A DNA stretch of 29,673 bases from a virus: IMG/VR virus record IMGVR_UViG_3300003323_000098, positions 1-29,673 of that record; one strand, given 5' to 3'. The translations under genes and the position numbers were made by a program. Positions 13,892 to 21,586 of the stretch are shown here, one piece after another (the stretch's first letter is position 1; each line of letters starts with the position of its first letter). Under the pieces are notes generated by a model. It was not told the origin of the DNA and did not search any database. It worked only from the letters and a program-made list of their open reading frames with translations.

Positions 13892-15181
13892 ATGGCTACC
13901 GCCTTCTCCAAGCAGGAAACCGTCCTGTTCGACAAACTCCTGGCCGGCTTCGACGACATGCTCGTCGCCGCCCGCAACGTCGCCCGCTTCAACGCCGATC
14001 CCCTGGTGTTGGAGCGCTCGCAGGGCACGCAGATCTGGCGCCCGCAGCCCTACATCTCCACCTCGGTGGATGGCCCTGCCGGCACCAGCATCTCGTCCAG
14101 CTTCAGCGACCTGACGCAGCTGTCCGTGCCCATCTCGCTCGGCTTCGACAAGTCCGTCCCGTGGAAGATGACCACGAATGACGTGAACGACCCGCAGCAG
14201 CGCGAGCGCAAGATCACCAGTGCCTTCCAGCGCCTGGCCACTGACATCAACGTGTCCGTCGCCAACGTGGCTTGCCTGCAGGGCACGCTGACCGTCAAGC
14301 GCACCGTCGCCGCCACCGGCTACGACGACCTGTCTTTGGCCGACGCGCTGATGATCGAGCAGGGCTTGGTGGGTGACATGGGCCGCCGTGTCGCCATCGC
14401 CCACGCCCGCGATTACAACGCCATGGCCGGCACGCTGGCCAAGCCGCAGACCTCGGCGAACCCGAAGGTCAACACGGCCTACGAGAAGGCCTACATCGGC
14501 AACGTCTCTGGCTTCGAGACCTTCAAGGCGGACTACACCTACCGCCTGACCGCCGCCGCTGGCACCAGCGTGACGGTGAACGGCGCCAACCAGCGCTACG
14601 TCCCGAAGGCCACCAGCACAGCGGCCACCGGCGAGACCGGCAACGTGGACAACCGCTACCAGTCGTTCGCGATCACGGTCGGCGGCGGCACGGTGAAGGT
14701 GGGCGACAAGTTCACCATCGCAGGCGTCAACGCCGTGCACCACATCAGCAAGGCCGACACCGGTCAGCTGAAAACCTTCACCATCACTGGCATCGTGACC
14801 GGCGCTGGTGGCACGGGCACGGTGCTGATCAGCCCGCCGATCATCGCCGCCGACTCCTCGCCGACGCAGCCCGAGCTCGAGTACAAGAACGTGACCGCGA
14901 CGCCCGCCAACGGTGCCGCCATCACCTTCCTGAACACGGTCGCGGCCAACGTGCTGCCCTTCTGGGACGAGCGCGCCATCGAGCTGCTGCCCGGCCGCAA
15001 CGGTGTGGACGAGGACGCCGGCTTCTTCATGCGCGGCACGACCGAGCTGGGCATCGACGTGATCATGTACAAGCTCTTCGACATCGACAGCAAGGTCTAC
15101 AAGTACCGCTGCGATAGCCGCTGGGGCGTCGGCATGACGAACCCCGAGATGTGCGGCGGCATCCTCTTCAACCAGACCTGA
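13892..15181 (+). CDS. Major capsid (coat) protein, P22-like
   Basis: The 429-residue protein has almost the same length as the P22 coat (430). It contains features of that family: VLFDKLLAGFDDMLVAARNV at about 10-29, QIWRPQPYISTSVDG at 47-61, and LTQLSVPISLGFDKSVPWKMT. An inserted beta-rich domain at about 220-340 (ITVGGGTVKVGDKFTIAGVNAV) corresponds to the I-domain. The C-terminus ends with TTELGIDVIMYKLFDIDSKVYKYRCDSRWGVGMTNPEMCGGILF. It builds the T=7 head. AAGGA at 13879-13883 is a good ribosome binding site. Strong hairpins lie upstream, and two terminators follow, consistent with high, separately controlled expression. Confidence 0.92.
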   Translation: MATAFSKQETVLFDKLLAGFDDMLVAARNVARFNADPLVLERSQGTQIWRPQPYISTSVDGPAGTSISSSFSDLTQLSVPISLGFDKSVPWKMTTNDVNDPQQRERKITSAFQRLATDINVSVANVACLQGTLTVKRTVAATGYDDLSLADALMIEQGLVGDMGRRVAIAHARDYNAMAGTLAKPQTSANPKVNTAYEKAYIGNVSGFETFKADYTYRLTAAAGTSVTVNGANQRYVPKATSTAATGETGNVDNRYQSFAITVGGGTVKVGDKFTIAGVNAVHHISKADTGQLKTFTITGIVTGAGGTGTVLISPPIIAADSSPTQPELEYKNVTATPANGAAITFLNTVAANVLPFWDERAIELLPGRNGVDEDAGFFMRGTTELGIDVIMYKLFDIDSKVYKYRCDSRWGVGMTNPEMCGGILFNQT

Positions 15182-15195
15182 TCGGTTGTCTCCAG

Positions 15196-15217
15196 CCCGG
15201 TTTCGCAGCCGGGTTTT
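15196..15217 (+). terminator. First terminator after the coat gene
   Basis: CCCGG (15196-15200) and CCGGG (15209-15213) form a 5-bp stem around an 8-base loop, followed by TTTT (15214-15217). It begins 15 bases after the coat stop. It is weaker than the second terminator. Confidence 0.6.
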
Positions 15218-15223
15218 CTCCAC

Positions 15224-15250
15224 CGGGCCGCCAGCGCGCGGCCCGTTTTT
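15224..15250 (+). terminator. Strong intrinsic terminator after the coat gene
   Basis: CGGGCCGC (15224-15231) pairs perfectly with GCGGCCCG (15238-15245) around a 6-base loop. TTTTT follows directly. This is a textbook intrinsic terminator in the late operon, so genes downstream depend on read-through, antitermination or another promoter. Confidence 0.8.
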
Positions 15251-15268
15251 CAAGCAGGAGCACCGAAC

Positions 15269-15658
15269 ATGGACCGCTTTCCAATGATGATCTACCGCGC
15301 CCCAGGCCCCGAGCTTCTGGACGGCGTGAAGTGCGAAAGCCGCGTCATCCACGACGAGGACGAGATGCACGCCGCTGCCGGCGATGGCTGGCACCCCACC
15401 CCCAGCGCTGCGGGCGAAGCCCTGCTGGCTGAAAAGGCGCGCCGCGAAGCTGAAGCCGCCGACGAGGAGCGGGCGCTGGCCCAGGCGGAGGCCGAGATGC
15501 AAGCCGCCGCGATTCGCGCGCCGCTGGAAGCTGAGATCGAAGCGCTGAAGGGGAAGGTCGCAGACGCTGAGCAGGCGCTTGCGGACGAGCGCGCGGCGCA
15601 CGCCAAGACGAAGGCGGCTCTCGCCGAGCCACCCGCCGGCAAGCGCGCCAAGGCCTGA
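15269..15658 (+). CDS. Coiled-coil late protein, function unknown
   Basis: The 129-residue protein has a short beta-like start (MDRFPMMIYRAPGPELL, VKCESRVIHDEDEMHAA) with GDGWHPTPSAAGEALL at about 38-53. A long Ala/Glu/Lys coiled coil follows (about 55-120, EKARREAEAADEERALAQAEAEM). Small proteins with a GWxPT element followed by coiled coil occur next to coat or connector genes in many podoviruses. A head-assembly or decoration role is inferred from position. AGGAG upstream of ATG 15269 is a clear ribosome binding site. It lies immediately after the coat terminators and two bases before the gp4-like gene. Confidence 0.6.
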   Translation: MDRFPMMIYRAPGPELLDGVKCESRVIHDEDEMHAAAGDGWHPTPSAAGEALLAEKARREAEAADEERALAQAEAEMQAAAIRAPLEAEIEALKGKVADAEQALADERAAHAKTKAALAEPPAGKRAKA

Positions 15659-15660
15659 AC

Positions 15661-16146
15661 ATGATCACGAAGCGCCAGCTCGTGTCCAAGCTGTTCGGCG
15701 AGCTGGCCCTCGTCGGATATGAGTTCGACATGTCGCCGGAAGAGCAGCAGGACGCCGCCGGCCGCATCGAAGCCATGGTCGCGAATTGGGCGCTGGACGG
15801 CACGGGCCTGCCCTACAACTTCTCTGCGGACCTGGAGAGCATCGACCTCGACGCCGATTCGGGTGTTCCGCTCGCCCACATGCGCACGGTCTACACCGGC
15901 GCCGCCATCGACTATGCCGCCACCCTCGGCAAGTCCGTGCACGTCAGCACCCGCACAGCGTTCGCGCAGGGCTTCAGCCGCCTGCAGGCCATCGCCGCCT
16001 TCCCGCCACCGGTGCAACTGCCCAGCAGCCTCCCTGCAGGCGCCGGCAACCGCCGACAGCGCGCGAACTGCAACCCCTTCATGCCAACGCCTGACCTCGG
16101 GCCGCTCCAGATCGCCGGTGACGGCGGTCTCGCCTTCGGAGATTGA
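15661..16146 (+). CDS. gp4-like head-tail connector (tail accessory factor)
   Basis: The 161-residue protein begins MITKRQLVSKLFGELALVGYE and has EEQQDAAGRIEAMVANWALDGTGLPYNF at about 26-53, SGVPLAHMRTVYTGAAIDYA at about 67-86, and helices to about residue 115. This matches P22 gp4-type proteins, which bind the portal after packaging and form the first ring of the tail. A Pro/Gly-rich end (LPSSLPAGAGNRRQRANCNPFMPTPD) could reach along the portal; similar tails occur in the family. In P22, gp4 precedes gp10 and gp26; here several small beta-rich proteins lie between the gp4-like and gp10-like genes. Assignment is by helical pattern and position. Confidence 0.75.
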   Translation: MITKRQLVSKLFGELALVGYEFDMSPEEQQDAAGRIEAMVANWALDGTGLPYNFSADLESIDLDADSGVPLAHMRTVYTGAAIDYAATLGKSVHVSTRTAFAQGFSRLQAIAAFPPPVQLPSSLPAGAGNRRQRANCNPFMPTPDLGPLQIAGDGGLAFGD

Positions 16147-16148
16147 TC

Positions 16149-16604
16149 ATGCCAGCCATCAACCGCCTGTCGACCGTTTCCGATCTTCAATCCAGCGACC
16201 TGATCGCGCTCTTCTCTGGCGCTCTCGGGAACGACGCCGCGGCCACGCTTGCCACGCTGCTGGCATGGCTGCAAGGCCAACTGACCGACGCCACCGCGCC
16301 CGTGACGCAGTACGCCGCGCCTGGCGCGAGCGGCTTCAGCGTCACCATCGCGCCGCCCACGACCGGCGCCAGCGTCTTCCTGCTGCTGCAGCCCGGCGGC
16401 GCCTATGCGGCTGGCACGCTGGTGCTGCCCACCGGCGTGGATGGCCAGGAGGTGGTCGTGCACACCCGCCAGGCCATCACCGCGCTGACGGTGACGCCGG
16501 CAAGTGGGCAGACGACCAGCGGCGCCCCCACCACGATCGCGCAGAACGGCTTCTTCCGCCTGCGCTTCGACCAGATCAACCAGCTTTGGGCCCGAGTGGG
16601 CTGA
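16149..16604 (+). CDS. Beta-rich virion protein (paralogue of 16934 protein)
   Basis: The 151-residue protein has a helical N-terminus (MPAINRLSTVSDLQSSDLIALFSG, about 1-45). A beta-rich C-terminal module follows at about 63-151, ending in FFRLRFDQINQLWARVG. The module shares its pattern with residues 31-114 of the protein at 16934: a strand pair, LP followed by GQ, then TALTV and a closing NxW segment. This suggests an ancient duplication. Phage proteins with an N-terminal SDLxxxD motif followed by a beta module are often fibre- or knob-like. The function is unknown. ATG 16149 is preferred to an in-frame TTG at 16143. Confidence 0.6.
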   Translation: MPAINRLSTVSDLQSSDLIALFSGALGNDAAATLATLLAWLQGQLTDATAPVTQYAAPGASGFSVTIAPPTTGASVFLLLQPGGAYAAGTLVLPTGVDGQEVVVHTRQAITALTVTPASGQTTSGAPTTIAQNGFFRLRFDQINQLWARVG

Positions 16605-16614
16605 GGAGCACGAC

Positions 16615-16932
16615 ATGACCGTCAAGCAGCCCATCAATCCCAGCTACGGCTCGACGAAGAGCGTCACCGCTGGCACGTCCGCCGGCAACCTGGTGATCGA
16701 CGCCCAGCGCGGCTCCAAAAGCCTGCGGCTGATCAACCTCAGCGCCAACGTTATCTACGTCCGCACCTGGGACAGCAATGCAGGCTCCGTGCCAAGCGCC
16801 ACGGCGGCCGATTTTCCGATTGCGCCCAACCAGGCAACCACGATCACCAAGCAGCAGGAGCACGACACGCTGTGCCACCTGGCCGAGACCGGCTCCTCGC
16901 GCTTCCTGGCCTCGCTGGGCGAGGGCTGGTGA
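16615..16932 (+). CDS. Small beta-rich virion protein
   Basis: The 105-residue protein has MTVKQPINPSYGSTKSV, then a strand-rich core: LVIDAQRGSKSLRLINLSANVIYVRTWDSN at about 24-53 and DFPIAPNQATTITK at about 63-76. It ends SSRFLASLGEGW. The pattern resembles single jelly-roll or Ig-like accessory proteins of phage heads and tails. GAGGAG at 16602-16607, seven bases before the start, is a clear ribosome binding site. It shares the general build of the 19053 protein (strands with N and T turns, charged core) but no clear identity. Decoration, or a tail-ring addition, is inferred. Confidence 0.55.
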   Translation: MTVKQPINPSYGSTKSVTAGTSAGNLVIDAQRGSKSLRLINLSANVIYVRTWDSNAGSVPSATAADFPIAPNQATTITKQQEHDTLCHLAETGSSRFLASLGEGW

Positions 16933-16933
16933 G

Positions 16934-17278
16934 ATGGACGCGCCTTTCTACACCCCTCCCGCAGCCGGCGGCGCCCCAGCTGCACAGCCCTACGTCAAGC
17001 AGAACACGCCGACCGCCGGGCAGACTGTCACCTTCGACAACACGTCCGCCGACCACACGCTGTACCTGACCCCGGCAGGTGTGCTTGCAACCCTGACCGT
17101 GACGCTGCCTTCCGACGCCAGCAGCACGCTCGGCCAGACGGTGACGGTCGCAAGCACACAGACGCTGACGGCGCTGACGGTCAACGGCGCCACGATCCTC
17201 AACAACATCACGACGCTGCTCGGCAACGCCGCGGCCAGCTTCCGCAAGGTCGCCGCGAACACCTGGGTCAAGCTCTGA
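16934..17278 (+). CDS. Beta-rich virion protein (paralogue of 16149 module)
   Basis: The 114-residue protein starts one base after the preceding stop. A Pro-rich leader (MDAPFYTPPAAGGAPAAQPYV) is followed by a beta module at about 29-114. The module has TVTFDNTSADHTLYLTPAG, LTVTLPSD, GQTVTVASTQTLTALTVNG and NTWVKL at the end. The order LTPAG, LP, GQ, TALTV and NxW is the same as in the C-terminal half of the 16149 protein, so the two are probable paralogues. In both, the beta module forms the C-terminal part. The function is unknown; a trimeric or pentameric accessory of the head or tail fits. Confidence 0.6.
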   Translation: MDAPFYTPPAAGGAPAAQPYVKQNTPTAGQTVTFDNTSADHTLYLTPAGVLATLTVTLPSDASSTLGQTVTVASTQTLTALTVNGATILNNITTLLGNAAASFRKVAANTWVKL

Positions 17279-17284
17279 CGCGTC

Positions 17285-18688
17285 GTGGCCCAAATCCCCA
17301 TCCTCTCGGGCATCACCGCTGACGCGGTCGCGGACTTCCGCACCTCGTATCCGCGCAACATGGTGCCGGTGCCAAAGAGCACAGGCATCTCCGAGGGCTA
17401 CCTGCGGCCGGCTGACGGCATCGACCTATTCGCCACCGGCCCCGGCACAGACCGCGGCGGCTTCAACTGGGAAGGCACGCTTTACCGCGTGATGGGGACG
17501 AAGCTCTGCAGCGTCTCCAGCGCGGGGGCCGTCACGGTGCTGGGCGATGTCGGCACTGGCGGCCGCGTCACTATCGACAACGGCGTCGGCTACATCGGCA
17601 TTTGGTCTGGAGGGCGGCTCTACTTCTGGGACGGCAGCACGCTGACCCAAGTCACCGACCCGGACCTGGGAACCGTCATTGACGGCTGCATCACCGGCGG
17701 CTACGCACTCAGCACGGACGGCACCTACCTGATCGTCAACGAGCTGACCGACCGAACGCAGGTCAACCCGCTGAAGTACGGCAGCGCTGAATCCGACCCC
17801 GATCCGATCTTGGGCGTCAGCGAGCTGCTGAACGAGGCCTATGCATTCGGCCGCTACACCATCGAGGTGTTTGAGAACGTCGGGGGTGATGGCTTCCCGT
17901 TTTCGCGCATTGAGGGCGCCCAAGTGCCGCGTGGTGTCATTGGCACGCACGCGGTGTGCAAGTTCGCCGACACCTTTGCCTTCGTTGGAAGTGCCCGCGA
18001 CGAGGCGCCGTCCGTCTACTTGATGGCACCGGGCAGCAGCCAGCGCATCAGCACGCGCGAGATTGATCAAATCCTTCTGCGATACACCGAGGCACAGCTC
18101 GCGCTGATGACCGTCGAGGCCAAGGTCGACAAGGGGCACAACTGGCTGATGCTGCACCTGCCGGACACCTGCTGGGTATACGACCTGAACGCCACCAAGG
18201 TCGTGCAGGAGCCGGTGTGGTTCGAACTGAACAGCGCGATCGTCGGCCTAGCCACCTATCGCGCTCGCAATCTGGTCTGGTGCTATGACCGATGGATCAG
18301 CGGCGACCCAACGGCAAGCACGCTGGGCACGTTCTCCGACGCCCACGGCGAGCACTACGGTGACGTCGTCGGCTGGGACTTCGGCACGCTGGTTCTCTAC
18401 AACGAGAGCCGCGGTGCAATCGTGCTCGAGATGGAGCTCGTCGCGCTCACTGGCCGCGTGGCGGCTGGCGCCAACCCGGTCGTATGGACCTCCTACTCGC
18501 TGGATGGCGAGACCTGGAGCCAGGAGCGGCCAGTCTCCGCCGGCCGGCAGGGCGAGCGCGGCAAGCGCCTGGCCTGGCGCAACCTCGGGAAGATGCGCAA
18601 TTACCGCGTCCAGCGGTTCCGCGGCACCAGCGACTGCCATGTCTCATTCGCGCGGCTTGAAGCTCAATTCGAGGCCTTGAATGGATGA
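17285..18688 (+). CDS. gp10-like packaged-DNA stabilisation protein
   Basis: The 467-residue protein is close to P22 gp10 (472). It opens with MAQIPILSGITADAVADFRTSYPRNMVPVPKSTGISEGYLRPADGI-like segments, the family N-terminus. It then forms a repeated beta-propeller-like body with YIGIWSGGRLYFWDGSTL (about 101-118), YTIEVFENVGGDGFPFSRIEGAQVPRGVIG (about 191-220) and WYDLN-like strands. In P22 this protein binds the gp4 ring and receives the needle, closing the head. GTG 17285 is the start; the upstream gene ends seven bases earlier. It overlaps the next gene by 8 bases. Confidence 0.88.
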   Translation: MAQIPILSGITADAVADFRTSYPRNMVPVPKSTGISEGYLRPADGIDLFATGPGTDRGGFNWEGTLYRVMGTKLCSVSSAGAVTVLGDVGTGGRVTIDNGVGYIGIWSGGRLYFWDGSTLTQVTDPDLGTVIDGCITGGYALSTDGTYLIVNELTDRTQVNPLKYGSAESDPDPILGVSELLNEAYAFGRYTIEVFENVGGDGFPFSRIEGAQVPRGVIGTHAVCKFADTFAFVGSARDEAPSVYLMAPGSSQRISTREIDQILLRYTEAQLALMTVEAKVDKGHNWLMLHLPDTCWVYDLNATKVVQEPVWFELNSAIVGLATYRARNLVWCYDRWISGDPTASTLGTFSDAHGEHYGDVVGWDFGTLVLYNESRGAIVLEMELVALTGRVAAGANPVVWTSYSLDGETWSQERPVSAGRQGERGKRLAWRNLGKMRNYRVQRFRGTSDCHVSFARLEAQFEALNG

Positions 18689-19043
18689 GCTGAATCCACG
18701 CCGCCTGACGCGCGCGCAGCTGGCTCAGTTCCTGCCGACGCACGACCTCATCAAGGCCTTCGAAGCGCTGTTCAACGTCACAGGCGCCACGCCTGACGAA
18801 ATCAACACGCTGACGCAGCTGGTTGAGGAAGTGACGCTGAACGCCGAGAGCGCCGCCGCCGGCCAGGCCGCTGTCGTGGCGCAGTTGCAGCGGATGGCGA
18901 GCGCCCTGGAGACGCTGGCGCTCGCCCCAGCTGTAGAACCTACACCAGTCCCGGAGCAATACGCCTGCGAAGGCTGCGCCGCCATGCGCGAAGAGCTCAA
19001 CGCCATGCGCGCGCGCGTCGAAGCGCTCGAAAACGCCCCCTGA
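18681..19043 (+). CDS. Coiled-coil late protein after gp10
   Basis: The 120-residue protein starts inside the end of the gp10-like gene. It has MDELNPRRLTRAQLAQFLPTHDLIKAFEALFNVTGATPDEINTL-type helices at about 1-45, then a helical middle. A C-terminal segment with C95, C98 (ACEGCAAMREELNAMRARVEALENA) is predicted coiled coil. The short acidic start and coil suggest an oligomeric structural or assembly protein, such as an analogue of P22 gp14 or a needle partner, but neither is identifiable. The CxxC pair is not sufficient for a zinc site by itself. It is followed by a gene with a good ribosome binding site. Confidence 0.55.
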   Translation: MDELNPRRLTRAQLAQFLPTHDLIKAFEALFNVTGATPDEINTLTQLVEEVTLNAESAAAGQAAVVAQLQRMASALETLALAPAVEPTPVPEQYACEGCAAMREELNAMRARVEALENAP

Positions 19044-19052
19044 GGAGCCACC

Positions 19053-19391
19053 ATGCCCGCCACGCCTACCGTTCTCATCGCCCCCAAGCAAGCCGAAGCA
19101 GCCCAGACCACGCAATACACGTCACCAGTGGGCGGCAAGGGCACGCTGATCGACAAGTTCACGGCCACGAACACAAGTGCCGGCGCCGTCACGCTCTCGA
19201 TCAACCTCGTCAGCGACGGCACGCCGAGCGACAACGACCTGATCGTCAAGACGAAATCCATCGCCCCCGGTGCGACCGAGACCTTTCCTGAGATCGTCGG
19301 CAGCTACCTCGCGCCTGGCTCCGTCATCTCGACCATCGCCAGCGCCGCCACGTCCGTGACGATCCGTTCCAACGGTCGCGAGCTCACCTGA
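19053..19391 (+). CDS. Small beta-sandwich virion protein
   Basis: The 112-residue protein is almost all beta: QYTSPVGGKGTLIDKFTATNTSAGAVTLSINLV (about 21-53), KTKSIAPGATETF (about 66-78) and VTIRSNGREL at the end. This pattern of paired strands with an Asn/Thr turn is common in phage capsid-cement or fibre-base proteins. Here it closes the connector group, before the ejection genes. GAGGAG at 19041-19046 is its ribosome binding site. After its stop comes a 111-base gap holding the second copy of the two-hairpin element. The actual function is not known. Confidence 0.55.
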   Translation: MPATPTVLIAPKQAEAAQTTQYTSPVGGKGTLIDKFTATNTSAGAVTLSINLVSDGTPSDNDLIVKTKSIAPGATETFPEIVGSYLAPGSVISTIASAATSVTIRSNGRELT

Positions 19392-19432
19392 TTTGCCGCA
19401 GCGGCACCCCCGCTGCCATAATCCGCGCACTT

Positions 19433-19502
19433 GACCGGCATTGCGCCGGGCAGCTGAGATCCCAGAGCCGCCAGCAGCTCGCCACCCTTCGGGGGGAGCA
19501 AG
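19433..19502 (+). promoter_or_regulatory. Two-hairpin leader element, copy B
   Basis: Hairpin 1 is CCGGC (19435-19439) with GCCGG (19445-19449), loop of five bases, same size as copy A but with a different loop sequence. GCTGAG (19453-19458) and CCAGCAGCTC (19471-19480) match copy A exactly. Hairpin 2 pairs GCTC (19477-19480) with GAGC (19496-19499) and encloses CCC(TTCG)GGG, with 19492 as the closing base, so the G-rich ribosome binding site (19491-19498) is covered just before GTG 19503. Confidence 0.55.
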
Positions 19503-20282
19503 GTGGGCATTCTCGGTTCTCTCATTGGCGGCGTTGGCGGCTTCTTGCTTGGTGGCCCACCAGGCGCAAGCCTCGGTGCCAGTCTCGGCGGCGCTTTCGA
19601 CTCAGCAGACAGTCAGCGCAGCGCCGGCAATCAGGCATCTGATGCTCAGTACCGAGCAGCGCAGCTTGGCATCGACGAACAGCGCCGCCAGTTCGACGCA
19701 ATCCAGAAGCTGCTGCAGCCCTACGTCGAAGGCGGCAACAAGGGGCTGTCTGGTCAGCTTGACCTTGTTGGCGCCAATGGCCCGCAGGCACAGCAAGCTG
19801 CCATTACGGCCTTGCAGCAGTCGCCCCAGTTCACGGCCTTGCAGCAGCAGGGAGAAAACCGCATCCTGGCCAACGCGTCCGCTACCGGCGGGCTGCGTGG
19901 CGGGAACACTCAGGCGGCTCTTGCGCAGTTCAGCCCGCAGTTGCTATCGCAGCTCATCGATCAGCAGTACGGCCGCCTTGGCGGCCTCACCAGCATTGGC
20001 CAGAACGCCGCAGCCGGCGTCGGTAATGCCGGCATGCAGACGGGGGTCAACGTCTCCAACCTGCTCGGACAGCAAGGCGCCGCCCAAGCAGGCGGCTATC
20101 TCTCGGCCGGCCGGGCTCAGTCAGGCTACGCCAGTGGCATTGCTGGAGCGCTGGGCCAGTACTACGGCCTGGGCGGATTCGGCGGGAAGAGCGGCGGCGG
20201 CATCAATCTCGGGGGCGGTGGCATTGGCGGTTTTTCGCTAAGCGATCTTTTCAACGGTACCGGCCTGGGCGGAGGTCTTTAA
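19503..20282 (+). CDS. gp7-like DNA ejection protein
   Basis: The 259-residue protein begins with a glycine-zipper hydrophobic stretch (MGILGSLIGGVGGFLLGGPPGASLGASLGG) that could enter a membrane. It continues with long helices (about 35-130, with RRQFDAIQKLLQPYVEGG, ALQQSPQFTALQQQGENRILANASATGGLRGG) and ends Gly-rich (GGFGGKSGGGINLGGGGIGGFSL). This fits small ejection proteins of P22-like phages (gp7 class), which leave the head before the DNA and help open the cell envelope. GTG 19503 is the start; its ribosome binding site is within hairpin 2 of the leader. It overlaps the next gene by one base. Confidence 0.7.
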   Translation: MGILGSLIGGVGGFLLGGPPGASLGASLGGAFDSADSQRSAGNQASDAQYRAAQLGIDEQRRQFDAIQKLLQPYVEGGNKGLSGQLDLVGANGPQAQQAAITALQQSPQFTALQQQGENRILANASATGGLRGGNTQAALAQFSPQLLSQLIDQQYGRLGGLTSIGQNAAAGVGNAGMQTGVNVSNLLGQQGAAQAGGYLSAGRAQSGYASGIAGALGQYYGLGGFGGKSGGGINLGGGGIGGFSLSDLFNGTGLGGGL

Positions 20283-21586
20283 TGCCAGATCCCTCCAACT
20301 ACTCGCTGGACGTTCAGCAACCATTTCAGGCCGCCTTGCAGGGCTATCAGGTGGGCTCTGCCATTCAGGCAAACCAGATCCAGCAGGCCCAGCAGCAGGC
20401 CGCCCTGGCCCAGCAGCAGCAGATGCGCGCCGACCTTGCGCAACTCTCCGCCAATCCGACGCCGCAGGGCATCAGCGCCGCCGTTATCAAGTACCCGCAG
20501 CTCAGCGAGCACTTCAAGCGCGCGAACGACATGCTGACCACGCAGCAGCAGGACGCGCAGAGCAAGGCCCTGTTGCCGATCTACTTCGCCGCGCAATCTG
20601 GCAATACCGACGTCGCGAAGCAGAAGCTGTTGGACCGAGCGGCGGCCTTGGAGAACTCTGGCATGGCCGGCGACGCCAAGGAAGCGCGCGACATGGCGAG
20701 CTTGATCGACCTGAACCCCAAGGGGGCGACGGTCATGCTGGGCGGCTACCTCGCGCACACACTCGGGCCGGAAAAGTTCATCGAGAACTTCGGCAAGCTG
20801 GGCACGGAGCAGCGCGCCGCTGATCAGGCACCTGGAGCTCTTCGCAAGGTCAATGCCGACGCCAGTGCGGCCGAGTCCGACGCCACGACCAAGGCCGTGA
20901 CCGCGGACTTCGCCCACCAGAACGCCGTGGCCGACCTGGAAAAGAAGGGTTGGGACGTCAAGAACATCCAGAGCGAGATCGGCTACCGGAAGGAAGCGAA
21001 TCGCATCGCGGCCATGAATGCCGCCGCGGCGCAGCAGACAAATGTCCTGAGGCGCCAGGAACTTGAGCTGCAGGTCCAGAAAGGCAGCCAAGACTTGGCG
21101 GACAAGGTGCGCGCCAAGCAGGCCGATGTCGAAAGCGCGACAGGCACCATCGACAACCTGCTGAACACGGTCGACCGGATCAAGCAGAACCCCAGCCTGA
21201 ACAGCGTCCTTGGCACCATCCAGGGCCGCATGGGCGCCTATGTCAGCGACGAGGCATCTGACGCCATCGCCCTGATCGACACCCTCGGCTCCCAGGCCTT
21301 CCTGTCGCAGATCCCAGCCATGAAGGGCACGGGCTCGCTGTCCGAGCGCGAGGGAGACAAGCTGCAATCCGCTCTCACGAACCTGAGCCGCACGCAATCC
21401 GAAGGCCAGTTCCGCGCCAACCTGGACGAAGTGCAGCGCCTGATGCTGAAGGCGCGCAAGAACGTCGAGACGCGCTATGGCGTCAAGGCGGGCGTGCCTG
21501 ACACCCCGGCCGTGCAAACCGCTCCCGAGCACATCGACGCGCTGGTCAGCAAGTACCTGAACCCGAAGCCGCCGGGGGCACGCTGA
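20282..21586 (+). CDS. gp20-like DNA ejection protein
   Basis: The 434-residue protein is mostly helical and close in length to P22 gp20 (471). It starts MPDPSNYSLDVQQPFQAALQGYQVGSAI, and a Gln/Ala-rich coiled-coil segment follows at about 30-60. Other helices include DLADKVRAKQADVESATGTIDNLLNTVDRI (about 265-300). Further parts are FLSQIPAMKGTGSLSEREGDKLQSALTNLSRTQSEGQF and a C-terminal basic helix with KARKNVETRYGVKAG. Ejection proteins of this type form the trans-envelope channel for DNA. GGAGG at 20272-20276 is its ribosome binding site and it overlaps both neighbouring genes by one base. Confidence 0.72.
   Translation: MPDPSNYSLDVQQPFQAALQGYQVGSAIQANQIQQAQQQAALAQQQQMRADLAQLSANPTPQGISAAVIKYPQLSEHFKRANDMLTTQQQDAQSKALLPIYFAAQSGNTDVAKQKLLDRAAALENSGMAGDAKEARDMASLIDLNPKGATVMLGGYLAHTLGPEKFIENFGKLGTEQRAADQAPGALRKVNADASAAESDATTKAVTADFAHQNAVADLEKKGWDVKNIQSEIGYRKEANRIAAMNAAAAQQTNVLRRQELELQVQKGSQDLADKVRAKQADVESATGTIDNLLNTVDRIKQNPSLNSVLGTIQGRMGAYVSDEASDAIALIDTLGSQAFLSQIPAMKGTGSLSEREGDKLQSALTNLSRTQSEGQFRANLDEVQRLMLKARKNVETRYGVKAGVPDTPAVQTAPEHIDALVSKYLNPKPPGAR

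Noticed and set aside
19431-19460. TTGACC at 19431 as a -35 promoter box
   Set aside because: No TATAAT-like box lies 16-18 bases downstream, and copy A has CCGACC at this place. The conserved part is the hairpin instead.
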